Under the pieces are notes generated by a model, which was given only the letters and a program-made list of their open reading frames with translations, had not been told where the DNA came from and searched no databases. From NCBI GenBank assembly GCA_015075365.1, contig JABTUN010000004.1:310001-374000 (forward strand): 64,000 bases of DNA, in the 5' to 3' direction. Source of the stretch: Verrucomicrobiaceae bacterium. Lineage in GTDB: Bacteria > Verrucomicrobiota > Verrucomicrobiia > Verrucomicrobiales > Verrucomicrobiaceae. This document shows positions 15,721 through 25,433 of the stretch, piece after piece; position 1 is the stretch's first letter; each line of letters opens with the position of its first letter. Made by a program: the position numbers and the translations under genes.

Positions 15721-18700
15721 ATGCGCCCGCTCATTCTCGCTCTCGCCCTCGTTTCGTCTCTGCACGCCGCCCCGCAGTGGATCTGGCTCTCCAAAGACGG
15801 CAACAAAGACAACAAGGTCACCTTCCGGCACAAATTCGACGTGCCGCAGAATGCGCAGCTCGCCACGCTCGAGCTCACCTGCGACAATGGCGCGACTGCG
15901 AGCCTCAACGGCAAGCAAGTCCTCACCAACGAAGACTGGCAGCAGCCCGCCAAGGCCGACCTCAGCCAGGTCATCAAGCGTGGCGAAAGCAACGAACTCA
16001 TCGTCAATGCCACCAACAAAGGCGGTGTCGCGGCCCTCATCGCCCGACTCACGCTAAAACTGCCCACCGGTCGTCCGGACATCGTCATCGAGACGAACGG
16101 CACGTGGGAAGTGGCCAAGGCGGGCACGCAGGACTTCAAGAAGGCACTCGTCATCAACGATTACGGCAAAGGTCCGTGGGGCCTCGCCCTGGATGGCAAA
16201 GCCGGTGGCGGCAAAAACAGCGGTCCGGCCGAATCGATCGCCGCCGCGGACATCACCGTGCCGAAGGGCTTCAAAGTGGAGAAGCTCTACAATGTGCCGA
16301 AAGACCAAGAAGGCTCCTGGGTCGCCCTCACCGTCGATCCGAAGGGCCGACTCATCGCCTGCGACCAATACGGCAGCATCTATCGCATGAGCGTTCCCTC
16401 TGTAGGCCGGGGCAGTGACCCGGCCTCTGCTGGGTCGATGCCCCAGCCTACAACGCTGAAACCCGAAAAACTGAGCATCGAACTCGGCAAAGCGCACGGC
16501 CTGCTCGCCGCTTTCGACAGTCTTTACGTCATGGTGAACGAGGACGGCAAAAACAACGGCCTCTACCGCCTGCAGGACACGAATAGCGACGACCAATACG
16601 ACAAGATCACCAAGCTCCACACCATGGCCGGCGGCGGCGAGCACGGCCTGCACAGCATGGTCGTCAGCCCCGATGGCAAACGCATCTACTTCAACTGCGG
16701 CAACCACACCAAGCTCCCCGATGGTCTCAGCGAGAGCCGTCCGGCGAAAATTTGGAATGAAGACCACGTCGTTCCCCGCCTGTGGGACGCGAACGGCCAC
16801 GCCCGCGGCATCCTCGCCCCCGGCGGCTACATTTGCAGCATGAACCCCGATGGCTCCGGCCTCGAACTCTTCTGCTACGGCTTCCGCAACGAGTTCGACA
16901 TCTGCTTCAATGATCAGGGCGAGCTCTTCACCTACGACGCCGACATGGAGTGGGACATCGGCAGCCCGTGGTATCGCCCCACGCGTGTGAATCACTGCGT
17001 CAGCGGTGCCGACTACGGCTGGCGCAGCGGCAGCGGCAAATGGCCGGATTATTACCCCGACAACCTGCCCACCACGCTCAACATCGGACCCGGCAGCCCC
17101 ACCGGCGTCGTCGCAGGCACCGGCGCGAAATTCCCCGCGAAGTATCAGCACGCCATCTTCATCAACGACTGGACCTACGGCACCATGTGGGCCATCCACC
17201 TCGAAAGCAAAGGCGCGAGCTACAAGGCCGAGAAGGAAGAATTCGTCTTCGGCAAACCGCTGCCGCTCACCGATGTCGTCATCCATCCGCAGGACGGCGC
17301 GATGTACTTTGCCGTCGGCGGCCGCAAATCGCAATCCGGCGTCTATCGTGTGACTTACGTCGGTGATGAATCCACCGCGAAGGCCGCTCCGCTGCCGCTC
17401 GATGAAGAAACGCGCATGCGCCACGCCATCGAGGCCTCGCACAGCACCACGGGCGACCTCGGCAAGCTTTGGGGCTATCTCAGCCACAGCGACCGCCATG
17501 TGCGCTACGCCGCTCGTGTGGCCATTGAGAAGCTTCCCGTCGATTCCTGGCGCGAAAAGGCCCTCACCGAGAAACAACCCGTCGCCGCCATCGAAGCGCT
17601 CATCGCGCTCGCCCGCGTCAGCGGAGCAGAAAGTGGCACAGGTTTGCAACCTGTGGCGAGTGCTGGTGGCAGGCCCGAGAAGAAGCCCACCAACACTTCG
17701 TCACCTGGCATCTCCTCCGTTGCGCCAGCCCATGTCGAGCTTCAAAACCGCATGCTCCAGGCCCTCAGCGCCATCAAAGCGCCTCCGGGCCACGAACTGG
17801 CCGCGCTGCGTGCCTTGCAGCTTATCTTGATCCGCCTCGGCAAGCCCGATGCCGAAGTCTGCGCCAAGATCGCCGAAGCCCTCGATCCGCTCTTCCCCAG
17901 CGAAGATGCGATGGTCAATCGCGAGCTCTGCCAGATCCTCGTCGCCATCGACAGCAAGCAAATCGTCGGCAAAACCCTCGCCGCCATGGCCACTGCGAAG
18001 GATGATTGGGCGGAAATCACCACCGACGCCGTTTTGAGCCGCAACGACGGCTATGCGAACGCCGCCCGCGCCGCCGCCGGCTCGCGACCGAATGCGCAGC
18101 AGATCGCCTACATGTATGCGCTGCGCAATGCCACCGCCGGTTGGACGCCTGAACTGCGCAAGACCTTCTTCTCCTGGTTCCCCCGCGCGCGCATCTGGAA
18201 GGGCGGCAACAGCTTCAAAGGCTTCATCGAAAACATCCGCAAAGACGCGATGGAGACCTTCGTCCCGCAGAACGAGCTCGCCGAACTCGACACCCTCGGC
18301 AACAAAGTCGAAGCCATGACCGCGATGCCTAACTACGTCGCACCCAAAGGCCCCGGCAAAAACTACACGCTGGACGAAGCCACCGCACTCGCCACCACCG
18401 GCCTCAAAGCCGGCGGACGCGACTTCGCCAATGGCGAGGCCATGTATCGCAGCGTCATGTGCGCCACCTGCCACCGCTTCAACGGCGAAGGCGGCAGCAT
18501 CGGCCCCGACCTCACCGGCTCCGGCAACCGCTACACCCTCCGCGATCTTTTGGAGAACATCATCGACCCCAGCAAGGTCATCTCCGACCAATACGACAGC
18601 CACGAGATCACCAAGAAAGACGGCAGCGTCCTCGTCGGCCGCATCATCGTCGAGGAAAACGAAAAAGTCTTCCTCATGACCAACCCCTTCGCCCCCAACG

Positions 18701-18864
18701 ACCACCTGGCCATCAACGAGTCCGACATCGCGAAAAAAGGCACCCGCAAAGTCAGCATGATGCCGCCGAGCTTGATCAATTCGCTGAATCAGGACGAGTT
18801 GCTCGACTTGCTGGCTTATCTTGTTAGCGGCGGGAACAAGGGAGACAAGGTGTTCAAGAAGTAG
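15721..18864 (+). CDS. Large PVC-type cytochrome c / heme-binding protein
   Basis: Protein of 1047 residues with a signal peptide (MRPLILALALVSSLHAA). Residues 20-120 look like a beta-sandwich. About 180-560 form a six-bladed propeller of the membrane-bound dehydrogenase type (DPKGRLIACDQYGSIYRM; FCYGFRNEFDICFN). Then come helical repeats (YAARVAIEKLP) and a C-terminal heme domain with MCATCHRFNGEG (CATCH at 914-918) and GPDLTGSG, the TIGR02603 signature. Such proteins are exported and thought to oxidise sugars or polymers with electron transfer through heme. Two palindromic repeats are embedded in frame, at residues about 227-244 and 638-661. The last 243 bp have a diverged second copy downstream at 19447-19680. 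Confidence 0.9.
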   Translation: MRPLILALALVSSLHAAPQWIWLSKDGNKDNKVTFRHKFDVPQNAQLATLELTCDNGATASLNGKQVLTNEDWQQPAKADLSQVIKRGESNELIVNATNKGGVAALIARLTLKLPTGRPDIVIETNGTWEVAKAGTQDFKKALVINDYGKGPWGLALDGKAGGGKNSGPAESIAAADITVPKGFKVEKLYNVPKDQEGSWVALTVDPKGRLIACDQYGSIYRMSVPSVGRGSDPASAGSMPQPTTLKPEKLSIELGKAHGLLAAFDSLYVMVNEDGKNNGLYRLQDTNSDDQYDKITKLHTMAGGGEHGLHSMVVSPDGKRIYFNCGNHTKLPDGLSESRPAKIWNEDHVVPRLWDANGHARGILAPGGYICSMNPDGSGLELFCYGFRNEFDICFNDQGELFTYDADMEWDIGSPWYRPTRVNHCVSGADYGWRSGSGKWPDYYPDNLPTTLNIGPGSPTGVVAGTGAKFPAKYQHAIFINDWTYGTMWAIHLESKGASYKAEKEEFVFGKPLPLTDVVIHPQDGAMYFAVGGRKSQSGVYRVTYVGDESTAKAAPLPLDEETRMRHAIEASHSTTGDLGKLWGYLSHSDRHVRYAARVAIEKLPVDSWREKALTEKQPVAAIEALIALARVSGAESGTGLQPVASAGGRPEKKPTNTSSPGISSVAPAHVELQNRMLQALSAIKAPPGHELAALRALQLILIRLGKPDAEVCAKIAEALDPLFPSEDAMVNRELCQILVAIDSKQIVGKTLAAMATAKDDWAEITTDAVLSRNDGYANAARAAAGSRPNAQQIAYMYALRNATAGWTPELRKTFFSWFPRARIWKGGNSFKGFIENIRKDAMETFVPQNELAELDTLGNKVEAMTAMPNYVAPKGPGKNYTLDEATALATTGLKAGGRDFANGEAMYRSVMCATCHRFNGEGGSIGPDLTGSGNRYTLRDLLENIIDPSKVISDQYDSHEITKKDGSVLVGRIIVEENEKVFLMTNPFAPNDHLAINESDIAKKGTRKVSMMPPSLINSLNQDELLDLLAYLVSGGNKGDKVFKK
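16401..16452 (+). repeat. 52-bp REP-like palindrome inside the cytochrome gene
   Basis: TGTAGGCCGGGGCA (16401-16414) faces TGCCCCAGCCTACA (16439-16452), 13 of 14 bases complementary. Inside, GACCCGGC faces GCTGGGTC around a CTCT loop, so almost the whole element folds into one hairpin. It is read in frame as the low-complexity peptide VGRGSDPASAGSMPQPT between two propeller strands. Confidence 0.85.
17633..17701 (+). repeat. Double-hairpin REP-like element inside the cytochrome gene
   Basis: A first hairpin, CACAGGTTTGCAACCTGTG, is followed directly by a larger imperfect one: CGAGTGCTGGTGG faces CCACCAACACTTCG across a loop of about 17 nt. The reading frame stays open and gives GTGLQPVASAGGRPEKKPTNTS, unlike the helical-repeat sequence on either side. 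Confidence 0.75.
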
Positions 18865-18947
18865 TCCAGTCGCGGTGCAACTGGCAGCCCCGCCGCCTTC
18901 ATCTCCAAAGGTTGCGGGTAAGAAGGGATTGGTTTATTTTTCGCCCC

Positions 18948-19160
18948 ATGAGCACGATTTTGGAGATTGAATCAGCGATCAGCAGACTGCCAAAACAGGA
19001 GTTTTGGCAGCTTTCGGAGTGGTTTGATCGAGTCAGAGAGCGCACTTGGGATGAACAGATGGAAGCCGACGCTGAAGCAGGCAAACTTGATTTCCTTTTT
19101 GAGGAGGCGGAAAACGCCCGTCTCACTGGAAACACCAAGCCCTGGCCTGCTAGGGCATGA
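18948..19160 (+). CDS. Probable antitoxin (ParD/DUF-type, helical)
   Basis: Protein of 70 residues: MSTILEIESAISRLPKQEFW followed by LSEWFDRVRERTWDEQMEAD and an acidic helix ending FLFEEAENARLTG. The pattern 'IESAIxxLPxxExxxLxEWF...WDxQxExDxxxGKLDxLxxEA' is common in short antitoxin-like proteins that precede RelE/HigB-like toxins. Its stop overlaps the next ATG (ATGA at 19157-19160). It is inserted between the cytochrome gene and a copy of that gene's 3' end. Confidence 0.75.
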   Translation: MSTILEIESAISRLPKQEFWQLSEWFDRVRERTWDEQMEADAEAGKLDFLFEEAENARLTGNTKPWPARA

Positions 19161-19429
19161 AATCGACCGCCACACCGCGCTTTTGGGACTTGCTGAATGC
19201 TTTGCCTCGGGAAGTTCAGGAACTTGCCGAGAAGAACTACCACCTCTGGTTGGCGAATCCTCAGCATCCCTCACTGAACTACAAGCGGCTCGCAGGAAGC
19301 GGCCACCGGTTTTCGGTGCGCGTGGGAGATCACCATCGAGCGATTGCCTGGAAACTGGATGATGGTGGCGTGGAGTGGGTATGGATTGGCTCCCATGCCG
19401 ACTACGATCAGTTGCTGAGAAAACGGTGA
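19157..19429 (+). CDS. RelE/HigB-like toxin
   Basis: Protein of 90 residues. A short helical N-terminus (FWDLLNALPREVQELAEKNY) is followed by LNYKRLAGSGHRFSVRVGDHHRAIAWKL and VWIGSHADYDQLL. The R-x-S/Y-V-R-V-x-x-x-x-RAI core and a terminal H-x-DYDxL are typical of ParE/HigB-fold 'cytotoxic translational repressor' proteins. Coupled to the antitoxin by a 4-bp overlap. Target (mRNA on the ribosome or other) unknown. Confidence 0.8.
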   Translation: MKSTATPRFWDLLNALPREVQELAEKNYHLWLANPQHPSLNYKRLAGSGHRFSVRVGDHHRAIAWKLDDGGVEWVWIGSHADYDQLLRKR

Positions 19430-19446
19430 ACGCCCCTGCAAAACAG

Positions 19447-19680
19447 GGCAGCGTCCTCGTCGGCCGCATCGTCGTCGAGGAAAACGACAAAGCCTTCCTG
19501 ATGACCAACCCCTTCGCCCCCAGCGACCACCTGGCCATCAACGAGTCCGACATCGCCAAAAAAGGCACCCGCAAAGTCAGCATGATGCCGCCGAGCTTGA
19601 TCAATTCGCTGAATCAGTACGAGCTGCTCGATTTGCTGGCCTACCTCGTCTCCGGCGGGAACAAGGTTTTCAAGAAGTAG
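19447..19680 (+). pseudogene. Second copy of the cytochrome gene 3' end
   Basis: This stretch matches 18622-18864 of the cytochrome gene at roughly 93% (about 15 mismatches by eye) and lacks 9 bp near the end. It encodes GSVLVGRIVVEEND and continues to SGGNKVFKK plus stop, against SGGNKGDKVFKK in the intact gene. Differences are mostly silent or conservative (Ile/Val, Glu/Asp, Asn/Ser), as between two functional alleles, not random decay. It has no heme motif, signal peptide or credible start, so it is a displaced tail, not a gene. Confidence 0.88.
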
Positions 19681-19704
19681 CCGAATGCTACACGACTAGA
19701 TCAC

Positions 19705-19736
19705 AAAGGGCTAACGGGATTCATCAGCCCTTTTTT
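19705..19736 (+). terminator. Rho-independent terminator
   Basis: AAAGGGCT (19705-19712) pairs with AGCCCTTT (19726-19733) around a 13-nt loop and runs into TTTTTT. It lies 25 bp after the stop of the duplicated cytochrome tail, where it would end the cytochrome transcript or the toxin-antitoxin transcript. Confidence 0.65.
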
Positions 19737-19773
19737 CTGTTCATGCGAGATTAAAACTGATAGCTCCGTCGCG

Positions 19774-21726
19774 ATGACCCAGTGTTTTTTCTCACAATGC
19801 GTTGCTGTTCTTGTCTCCGAGGCTCCAGGCTTGGCGGAATTGCGTCTGATCCTCGAACGTGAAGGCTACACCATCAAGGCGGACGAAGACGTCTCACAAT
19901 GGCCCGAGATGCAAGGTGCCGGCCTCACTCTGGCGACGGATTTCGCGAATGGAGCGTCCTGCTGGGTGGATATCTGTGAATTCCCCTGGCCGGATAACCT
20001 CGGAGTGACGGAGCCTCCCACGTTGGTCACCGGTGCGCACATGATGGGAGCCTTCGGTCCGTTTTCGCATCCCGGCGCGTTCGAGCGTGCTCTTCAGGCA
20101 CCTGGATACGATGCGGTGGCACAGGAGGCGCGGAAACATCGTGCCTTCGTGCGTTTCCGCGTGAGCTATCTCATTCCAGCCTCGGGCGAATCGGCGGAAG
20201 CTCGATTCGCCTCAGCAGAGAACGCCAATCGAGCGGAGGAAATCGGCTGGCTGCTCAGGGCGGCTGCTTCGCTCCGTGGGATGCCCACCGCGCTCGCTTA
20301 CTTCAACCCCGCCAGTGAGATGCTGCTCTCCATGCAAGGCTTGGCTGGCATCATCAGTTTTGCGTTCGAGCACAAGACTTATCCTGTTGAAGCTGTCTGC
20401 CGTGTTCGCGGCTGCAAGGTGGATGAGGAATGGTCATTGGTGGATTCGATCGGGATGGAGCAACTGGGCCTGCACGACCATGAGTTTGCGTGGGCGGACG
20501 CCGATGTCACCCGCCAGGAGCAGGTTGAGTTTTTGATCAACCTTCTCCACTACCAGATTGACCACTCGGCTCCAATGATGAGCGGCCATACCACCGACGG
20601 CCCTCATGACAAGCTCTGGCGTGCCGAGGCACATGAAACTTCCATCATGATCCCTCCGAGAAAGGTTCTACATTGGACCATGGATGGAACTGCTGCAGAG
20701 CCTGCCATCCTCAAACAGCCTCAAGAGGCCGCTTCCAGTGAAAGCAACCTCGAAATCGCATCGGGCAGCGAACCTGACCAGCAATCAACTGTTAGCGAAG
20801 CGACTCAGGCGGCCATAAAGATAGCGGAATCAATATTAGCAGCCGGCGATGGAATCCGAAACCGTGCTTCTGCTTGGGTGCTATCCAAATCGTTCCGGGA
20901 AACGTTTTATGATGACGCGCACCCCCCTCTATCCGTTCGACATATCTACAAACGCGGAATGAGTAAAGAGGAGGCGGAAGAGACTTGGAAGACACATCAG
21001 ATATTTGGCATTCAGAGTCCGCAGTTGTGGGCACAATATCAACGATTGGCCGTCGAAGGGATACTCTGTTTTGGCACTTTAATGGTACATAACCCGAACT
21101 TTCTAACAAATCCAAACTCGTCGGTTCCCTGTTTTGTCCTGATGGCATACAACATGAATGCCCTGGATATGGCGATCACCATGGGATGCGCCGATATATT
21201 GACAGACATTTATACGGGAATTGAATCGCCCGAGACTTTTCCCAAACTCGCGGCGTTGGCGGCTGATGATACCTTCCATCTTTTTAGAAGGCGCGTCCTT
21301 CCAACTGATGAAACGCACGGACTTCTTTGTGTTGCTGTCGACGTTCAATTGAGAAAGTCATGGATGCCACCGCCATCGCATCCGTTCATTCCTTTTTTGG
21401 TCATGCCTGGCCCGGAGGGTGCAATCGTCCAAATCCCATGGCATATAGCCATGGGCACAGTCCCTCCCCCTGGATCCATGAATCCAGGACGGTGGGCTAA
21501 CATGACCGATGTTGCTCGCCATCTGGACAAAGCGGTGACTGAGCAAAACTCGAAGAAAATTGGCTGCTGGAATATCGTTAGCCTTATCATCTGGGTGATC
21601 TTTGTTGCCGGACTGATCGGTGGTGTCGTCATGATGCTTTTTGACGAGCCATCAAAAGCAAAGAAACCCTCTGGAACGCGCAAGAACTCCCAGCAAACGA
21701 CCATTGAGAAAAAAGCAAATCCATGA
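19774..21726 (+). CDS. Large DUF4261-like protein with C-terminal membrane segment
   Basis: Protein of 650 residues. Residues 1-310 resemble DUF4261-type proteins (WVDICEFPWPDNLG; FGPFSHPGAFERAL; DSIGMEQLGLHDHEF; a final PPRKVLHW). Residues 310-350 are a low-complexity linker. Residues 350-600 are a second domain I do not recognise. One transmembrane helix lies near 605-630 (NIVSLIIWVIFVAGLIGGVV), then a basic tail. There is no N-terminal signal, so most of the protein should be cytoplasmic. The part encoded by about 20800-21350 uses visibly more AT-rich codons than its surroundings, suggesting a mosaic or transferred segment. The stop overlaps the start of the DUF1080 gene. Confidence 0.6.
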   Translation: MTQCFFSQCVAVLVSEAPGLAELRLILEREGYTIKADEDVSQWPEMQGAGLTLATDFANGASCWVDICEFPWPDNLGVTEPPTLVTGAHMMGAFGPFSHPGAFERALQAPGYDAVAQEARKHRAFVRFRVSYLIPASGESAEARFASAENANRAEEIGWLLRAAASLRGMPTALAYFNPASEMLLSMQGLAGIISFAFEHKTYPVEAVCRVRGCKVDEEWSLVDSIGMEQLGLHDHEFAWADADVTRQEQVEFLINLLHYQIDHSAPMMSGHTTDGPHDKLWRAEAHETSIMIPPRKVLHWTMDGTAAEPAILKQPQEAASSESNLEIASGSEPDQQSTVSEATQAAIKIAESILAAGDGIRNRASAWVLSKSFRETFYDDAHPPLSVRHIYKRGMSKEEAEETWKTHQIFGIQSPQLWAQYQRLAVEGILCFGTLMVHNPNFLTNPNSSVPCFVLMAYNMNALDMAITMGCADILTDIYTGIESPETFPKLAALAADDTFHLFRRRVLPTDETHGLLCVAVDVQLRKSWMPPPSHPFIPFLVMPGPEGAIVQIPWHIAMGTVPPPGSMNPGRWANMTDVARHLDKAVTEQNSKKIGCWNIVSLIIWVIFVAGLIGGVVMMLFDEPSKAKKPSGTRKNSQQTTIEKKANP

Positions 21727-22514
21727 AACGCTTTCTCCCTATCCTCGCCATCACTTTCAGCGCTCACGCTGCCGAACCCGCCAAGAACGCCGAGCCCAAA
21801 AAAGAAAAGCCCTTCACGCCCGGCGGCATCTACCGGCAGGGCGACATGCAGCGGCCGCGCCCCACGGTGATCACGCCCCCATCCGAAAACACGCCCCCGA
21901 GCGATGCGATCGTGCTTTTCGATGGCAAGGACCTGTCGCGCTTCAAACGGCAGCCGCGCAAGGATGACGCGGACACCTCCGACGTGCCGAAATGGAAGGT
22001 GGAGAACGGCTACGCGGAGATCGTCGGCAAATCCGGCAGCATCGACACGAGGGACAAGTTCGGCTCCTGCCAGATCCACCTCGAATGGGCCACTCCCGCC
22101 AAGGTGGAAGGCAAAGGGCAGGGCCGCGGCAACAGCGGCGTGCTCATCCACGGCTGGGGAGAGGTCCAGGTGCTCGATTCGTATGAAAACGACACGTATC
22201 CCGACGGCCAGGCCGCGGCGATCTACCACAAGTATCCGCCGCTGGTGAACGCCAGCCGCCAACCGGGCGAGTGGCAGAGCTACGACATCATCTGCGAGTG
22301 CGCGAAGCTCGATGACAAGGGCCATGTGCTCCAACCCGCGCGCCTCACGGTGATTCACAACGGCGTCATCGTGCAGCATGCCGTGGAGATGGACACCAAG
22401 GTGCAGGAGTTCGGCTTTGCGCTGCAGGACCACCACAACCCCACCCGCTACCGGAACATCTGGGTGCGTCCGCTGCATCAGCGGGACGAGGGCGCAAAGG
22501 AAGCGGCGAAGTGA
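21723..22514 (+). CDS. 3-keto-disaccharide hydrolase (DUF1080 domain)
   Basis: Protein of 263 residues with a signal peptide (MKRFLPILAITFSAHAAEP). A lysine/proline-rich linker precedes the DUF1080 jelly-roll: IVLFDGKDLSRFK, then WKVENGYAEIVGKSG, FGSCQIHLEWATP, RGNSGVLIHG and QVLDSYEND. The family includes periplasmic enzymes that hydrolyse 3-keto-glycosides. The start overlaps the preceding stop by 4 bp (ATGA). A Gfo/Idh/MocA oxidoreductase, the type that makes or reduces 3-keto sugars, lies 1.7 kb away on the other strand, which supports a sugar-catabolic role. Confidence 0.88.
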   Translation: MKRFLPILAITFSAHAAEPAKNAEPKKEKPFTPGGIYRQGDMQRPRPTVITPPSENTPPSDAIVLFDGKDLSRFKRQPRKDDADTSDVPKWKVENGYAEIVGKSGSIDTRDKFGSCQIHLEWATPAKVEGKGQGRGNSGVLIHGWGEVQVLDSYENDTYPDGQAAAIYHKYPPLVNASRQPGEWQSYDIICECAKLDDKGHVLQPARLTVIHNGVIVQHAVEMDTKVQEFGFALQDHHNPTRYRNIWVRPLHQRDEGAKEAAK

Positions 22515-22515
22515 A

Positions 22516-23841
22516 TCACTTCACCGCCGCCTCGTTCACGCGTTTCACCAGATTGAGCACGGTCTTGGCCGGGATCGCCTCATGCATGACGAGCGTGGTG
22601 CCGCTGGAGGGCGCGGGATTGCTGTTGAAGGTCTGGATGCGCGCGACGTGGCCGATGACGTTGCCGTATTCGTCCAGAACGGCGGAGCCGCTGCTGCCCT
22701 GCGCCCAGTCGGTGCTGACATTGAGGCGCTGGCTGGCGGGCTCCTCCTTGGCGTCGGTGGAGTAGAGGCGGTTCACGATGCCGGCGCTGAAATAGCCGCG
22801 ATGCTTCAGCGGATCGCTAAAACAATAAGCGGGCTCGCCGAGATCCACATCCGCGCGCAGCGGCAGCGGCTTCAGACCACCGGCGACGACCCGCACCAGC
22901 GCGGCATCGGATTTCGCATCGGCACCAAGGATGGCGCTGGTGGCGAAAATCTCGTTCTCCGCGTTCGCGACGATGAACCAGCCGTCCTTCAGCGTGGCCG
23001 GGGGATCGACCACATGATTCGCCGTGGCGACGACATCCGGTGCCACCGCATAGGCGCCGGCCATGTTGAGGTGCATTTTGTCACAGCGGGTGCAGCGGTA
23101 ATACCACCCGGCGCGCAAATGAGCGGCGCGGGCGACACGCGCGATGTCCCGGCTGGATTTCGCCTGGGTGGACTCGGTGGCGAGCGCCACGGCGCCGGGC
23201 AGCGGCTGCTTGAGCTGCGCCTTCACGGCCGTGTGGTCGAGGAAGCGCCCGGCCTTCACCACCTTCGCGGCGACTTCCAGCAGCGGATCGGGCGGGGCAG
23301 GTGGCGCGGCCGGTTTCACGGACCGCGCCGCGCTCACCGGCGGCGTGCCGCTGGGTGGAAGGCCGAGCGCCTTTTCGATCGTGGGCCGCAGGGACGCGCC
23401 ACGCAGCGCGGTGCCGCTGGCGATCAGCCGCCCGGTGCCGCCATCGACCAGGAAGCAAGCGGGAATGGAGCGCACGGCATACAAACCCGCCAGACCGGCC
23501 TTCCAGCCCTTGCCATCGCAGATTTGCGTCCAGGTCATGCCCTTCTCCTTCGTGAAGGCGGCGAGACCGGCCTTCTTGTCCTCGCTGTCGAGGCTCACGC
23601 CGAGGATTTCCAGGCCTTTGGGATGCAAGTCCTCGTACACCTTCGTCAGGTTCGGCAGTTCGGCGATGCATGGCCCGCACCAAGTGGCCCAGAAGTCGAG
23701 CAGCACGACCTTGCCCTTGTAGTCGGAGGGAAAACTCACCTTCCCTCCGGTGGTGCTGATGGCTTCAAAGGGCTTCGCGTCCTCGGCAAGGGCGGGAAGC
23801 GCGGCAAGAACGAGGGAAAGCGCGAGGAGGGCCTGTTTCAT
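22516..23841 (-). CDS. Secreted thioredoxin / trypsin-like protease fusion
   Basis: Protein of 441 residues. Signal peptide 1-19 (ALAALPALAE region). Residues 22-160 form a TlpA-like thioredoxin domain with WCGPC at 54-58 and the cis-Pro region SIPACF. A proline-rich linker (160-187) leads to a trypsin-like domain: His276 in ATANHVV, Asp312 in SDAALVRV and Ser386 in QGSSGSAV form the triad. A CTRC pair at 250-253 could bind metal or form a disulfide. It should act in the periplasm. The disulfide domain might control or fold the protease or its substrates (inference). The gene is convergent with the DUF1080 gene (stops 1 bp apart) and last of a leftward string. Confidence 0.87.
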   Translation of the reverse strand: MKQALLALSLVLAALPALAEDAKPFEAISTTGGKVSFPSDYKGKVVLLDFWATWCGPCIAELPNLTKVYEDLHPKGLEILGVSLDSEDKKAGLAAFTKEKGMTWTQICDGKGWKAGLAGLYAVRSIPACFLVDGGTGRLIASGTALRGASLRPTIEKALGLPPSGTPPVSAARSVKPAAPPAPPDPLLEVAAKVVKAGRFLDHTAVKAQLKQPLPGAVALATESTQAKSSRDIARVARAAHLRAGWYYRCTRCDKMHLNMAGAYAVAPDVVATANHVVDPPATLKDGWFIVANAENEIFATSAILGADAKSDAALVRVVAGGLKPLPLRADVDLGEPAYCFSDPLKHRGYFSAGIVNRLYSTDAKEEPASQRLNVSTDWAQGSSGSAVLDEYGNVIGHVARIQTFNSNPAPSSGTTLVMHEAIPAKTVLNLVKRVNEAAVK

Positions 23842-23941
23842 GCCCCTCAAACGCACCCTTGCAGGCGGATCGTGCGCTTTGACAGGTTTTAATGCCGTCC
23901 TTCTGCCCCCACCCGCATTACCGCCAAGACGCCCGCCATGC

Positions 23942-24187
23942 TCATCGGTAGGTTTCGACGGGGATTGCTTCCTCCGTGATCTGGAATTTGCGCTGGAGCC
24001 ACTCCCGCACCTGCCACGCATGCCGGAACTTCATCCGGCCGCCATCCTCGTTGGTCAGGACGCGCGCGGATCCATTCACCGTGACCACCAGAGAACACTC
24101 TTGGTTGATACGCTTGATCGCCAGATTCTCGAAGGTCCGTGATCGGAGCGCGTCCTGGAGAGTTGTCTCGCCCTTGTCCATCCCCAT
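23942..24187 (-). CDS. Small hypothetical protein
   Basis: Protein of 81 residues (MGMDKGETTLQDALRSRT...ITEEAIPVETYR). No signal peptide or membrane segment. It contains a short strand region (CSLVVTVNGSARVL) followed by a basic helix (FRHAWQVREWLQRKFQI). The frame keeps the codon use of its neighbours, and the gene sits 17 bp downstream of the oxidoreductase stop on the same strand. No family recognised. Confidence 0.55.
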   Translation of the reverse strand: MGMDKGETTLQDALRSRTFENLAIKRINQECSLVVTVNGSARVLTNEDGGRMKFRHAWQVREWLQRKFQITEEAIPVETYR

Positions 24188-24204
24188 TCAAAGCACAGCA
24201 GGCA

Positions 24205-25383
<1,179 letters not shown>

Positions 25384-25433
25384 GAGAGTGGGAGGTGCAG
25401 AGGTGGCGTGTTTCGGCGATGGCACAACAAGGA

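Noticed and set aside
16054..17649. A 531-residue open frame on the minus strand of the cytochrome gene
   Set aside because: It is a shadow of high-GC coding DNA; the plus-strand gene has clear domains and a heme motif.
19375..19680. A 101-residue protein gene containing the duplicated cytochrome tail
   Set aside because: Its N-terminus is out-of-frame toxin sequence; there is no plausible start for the tail alone.
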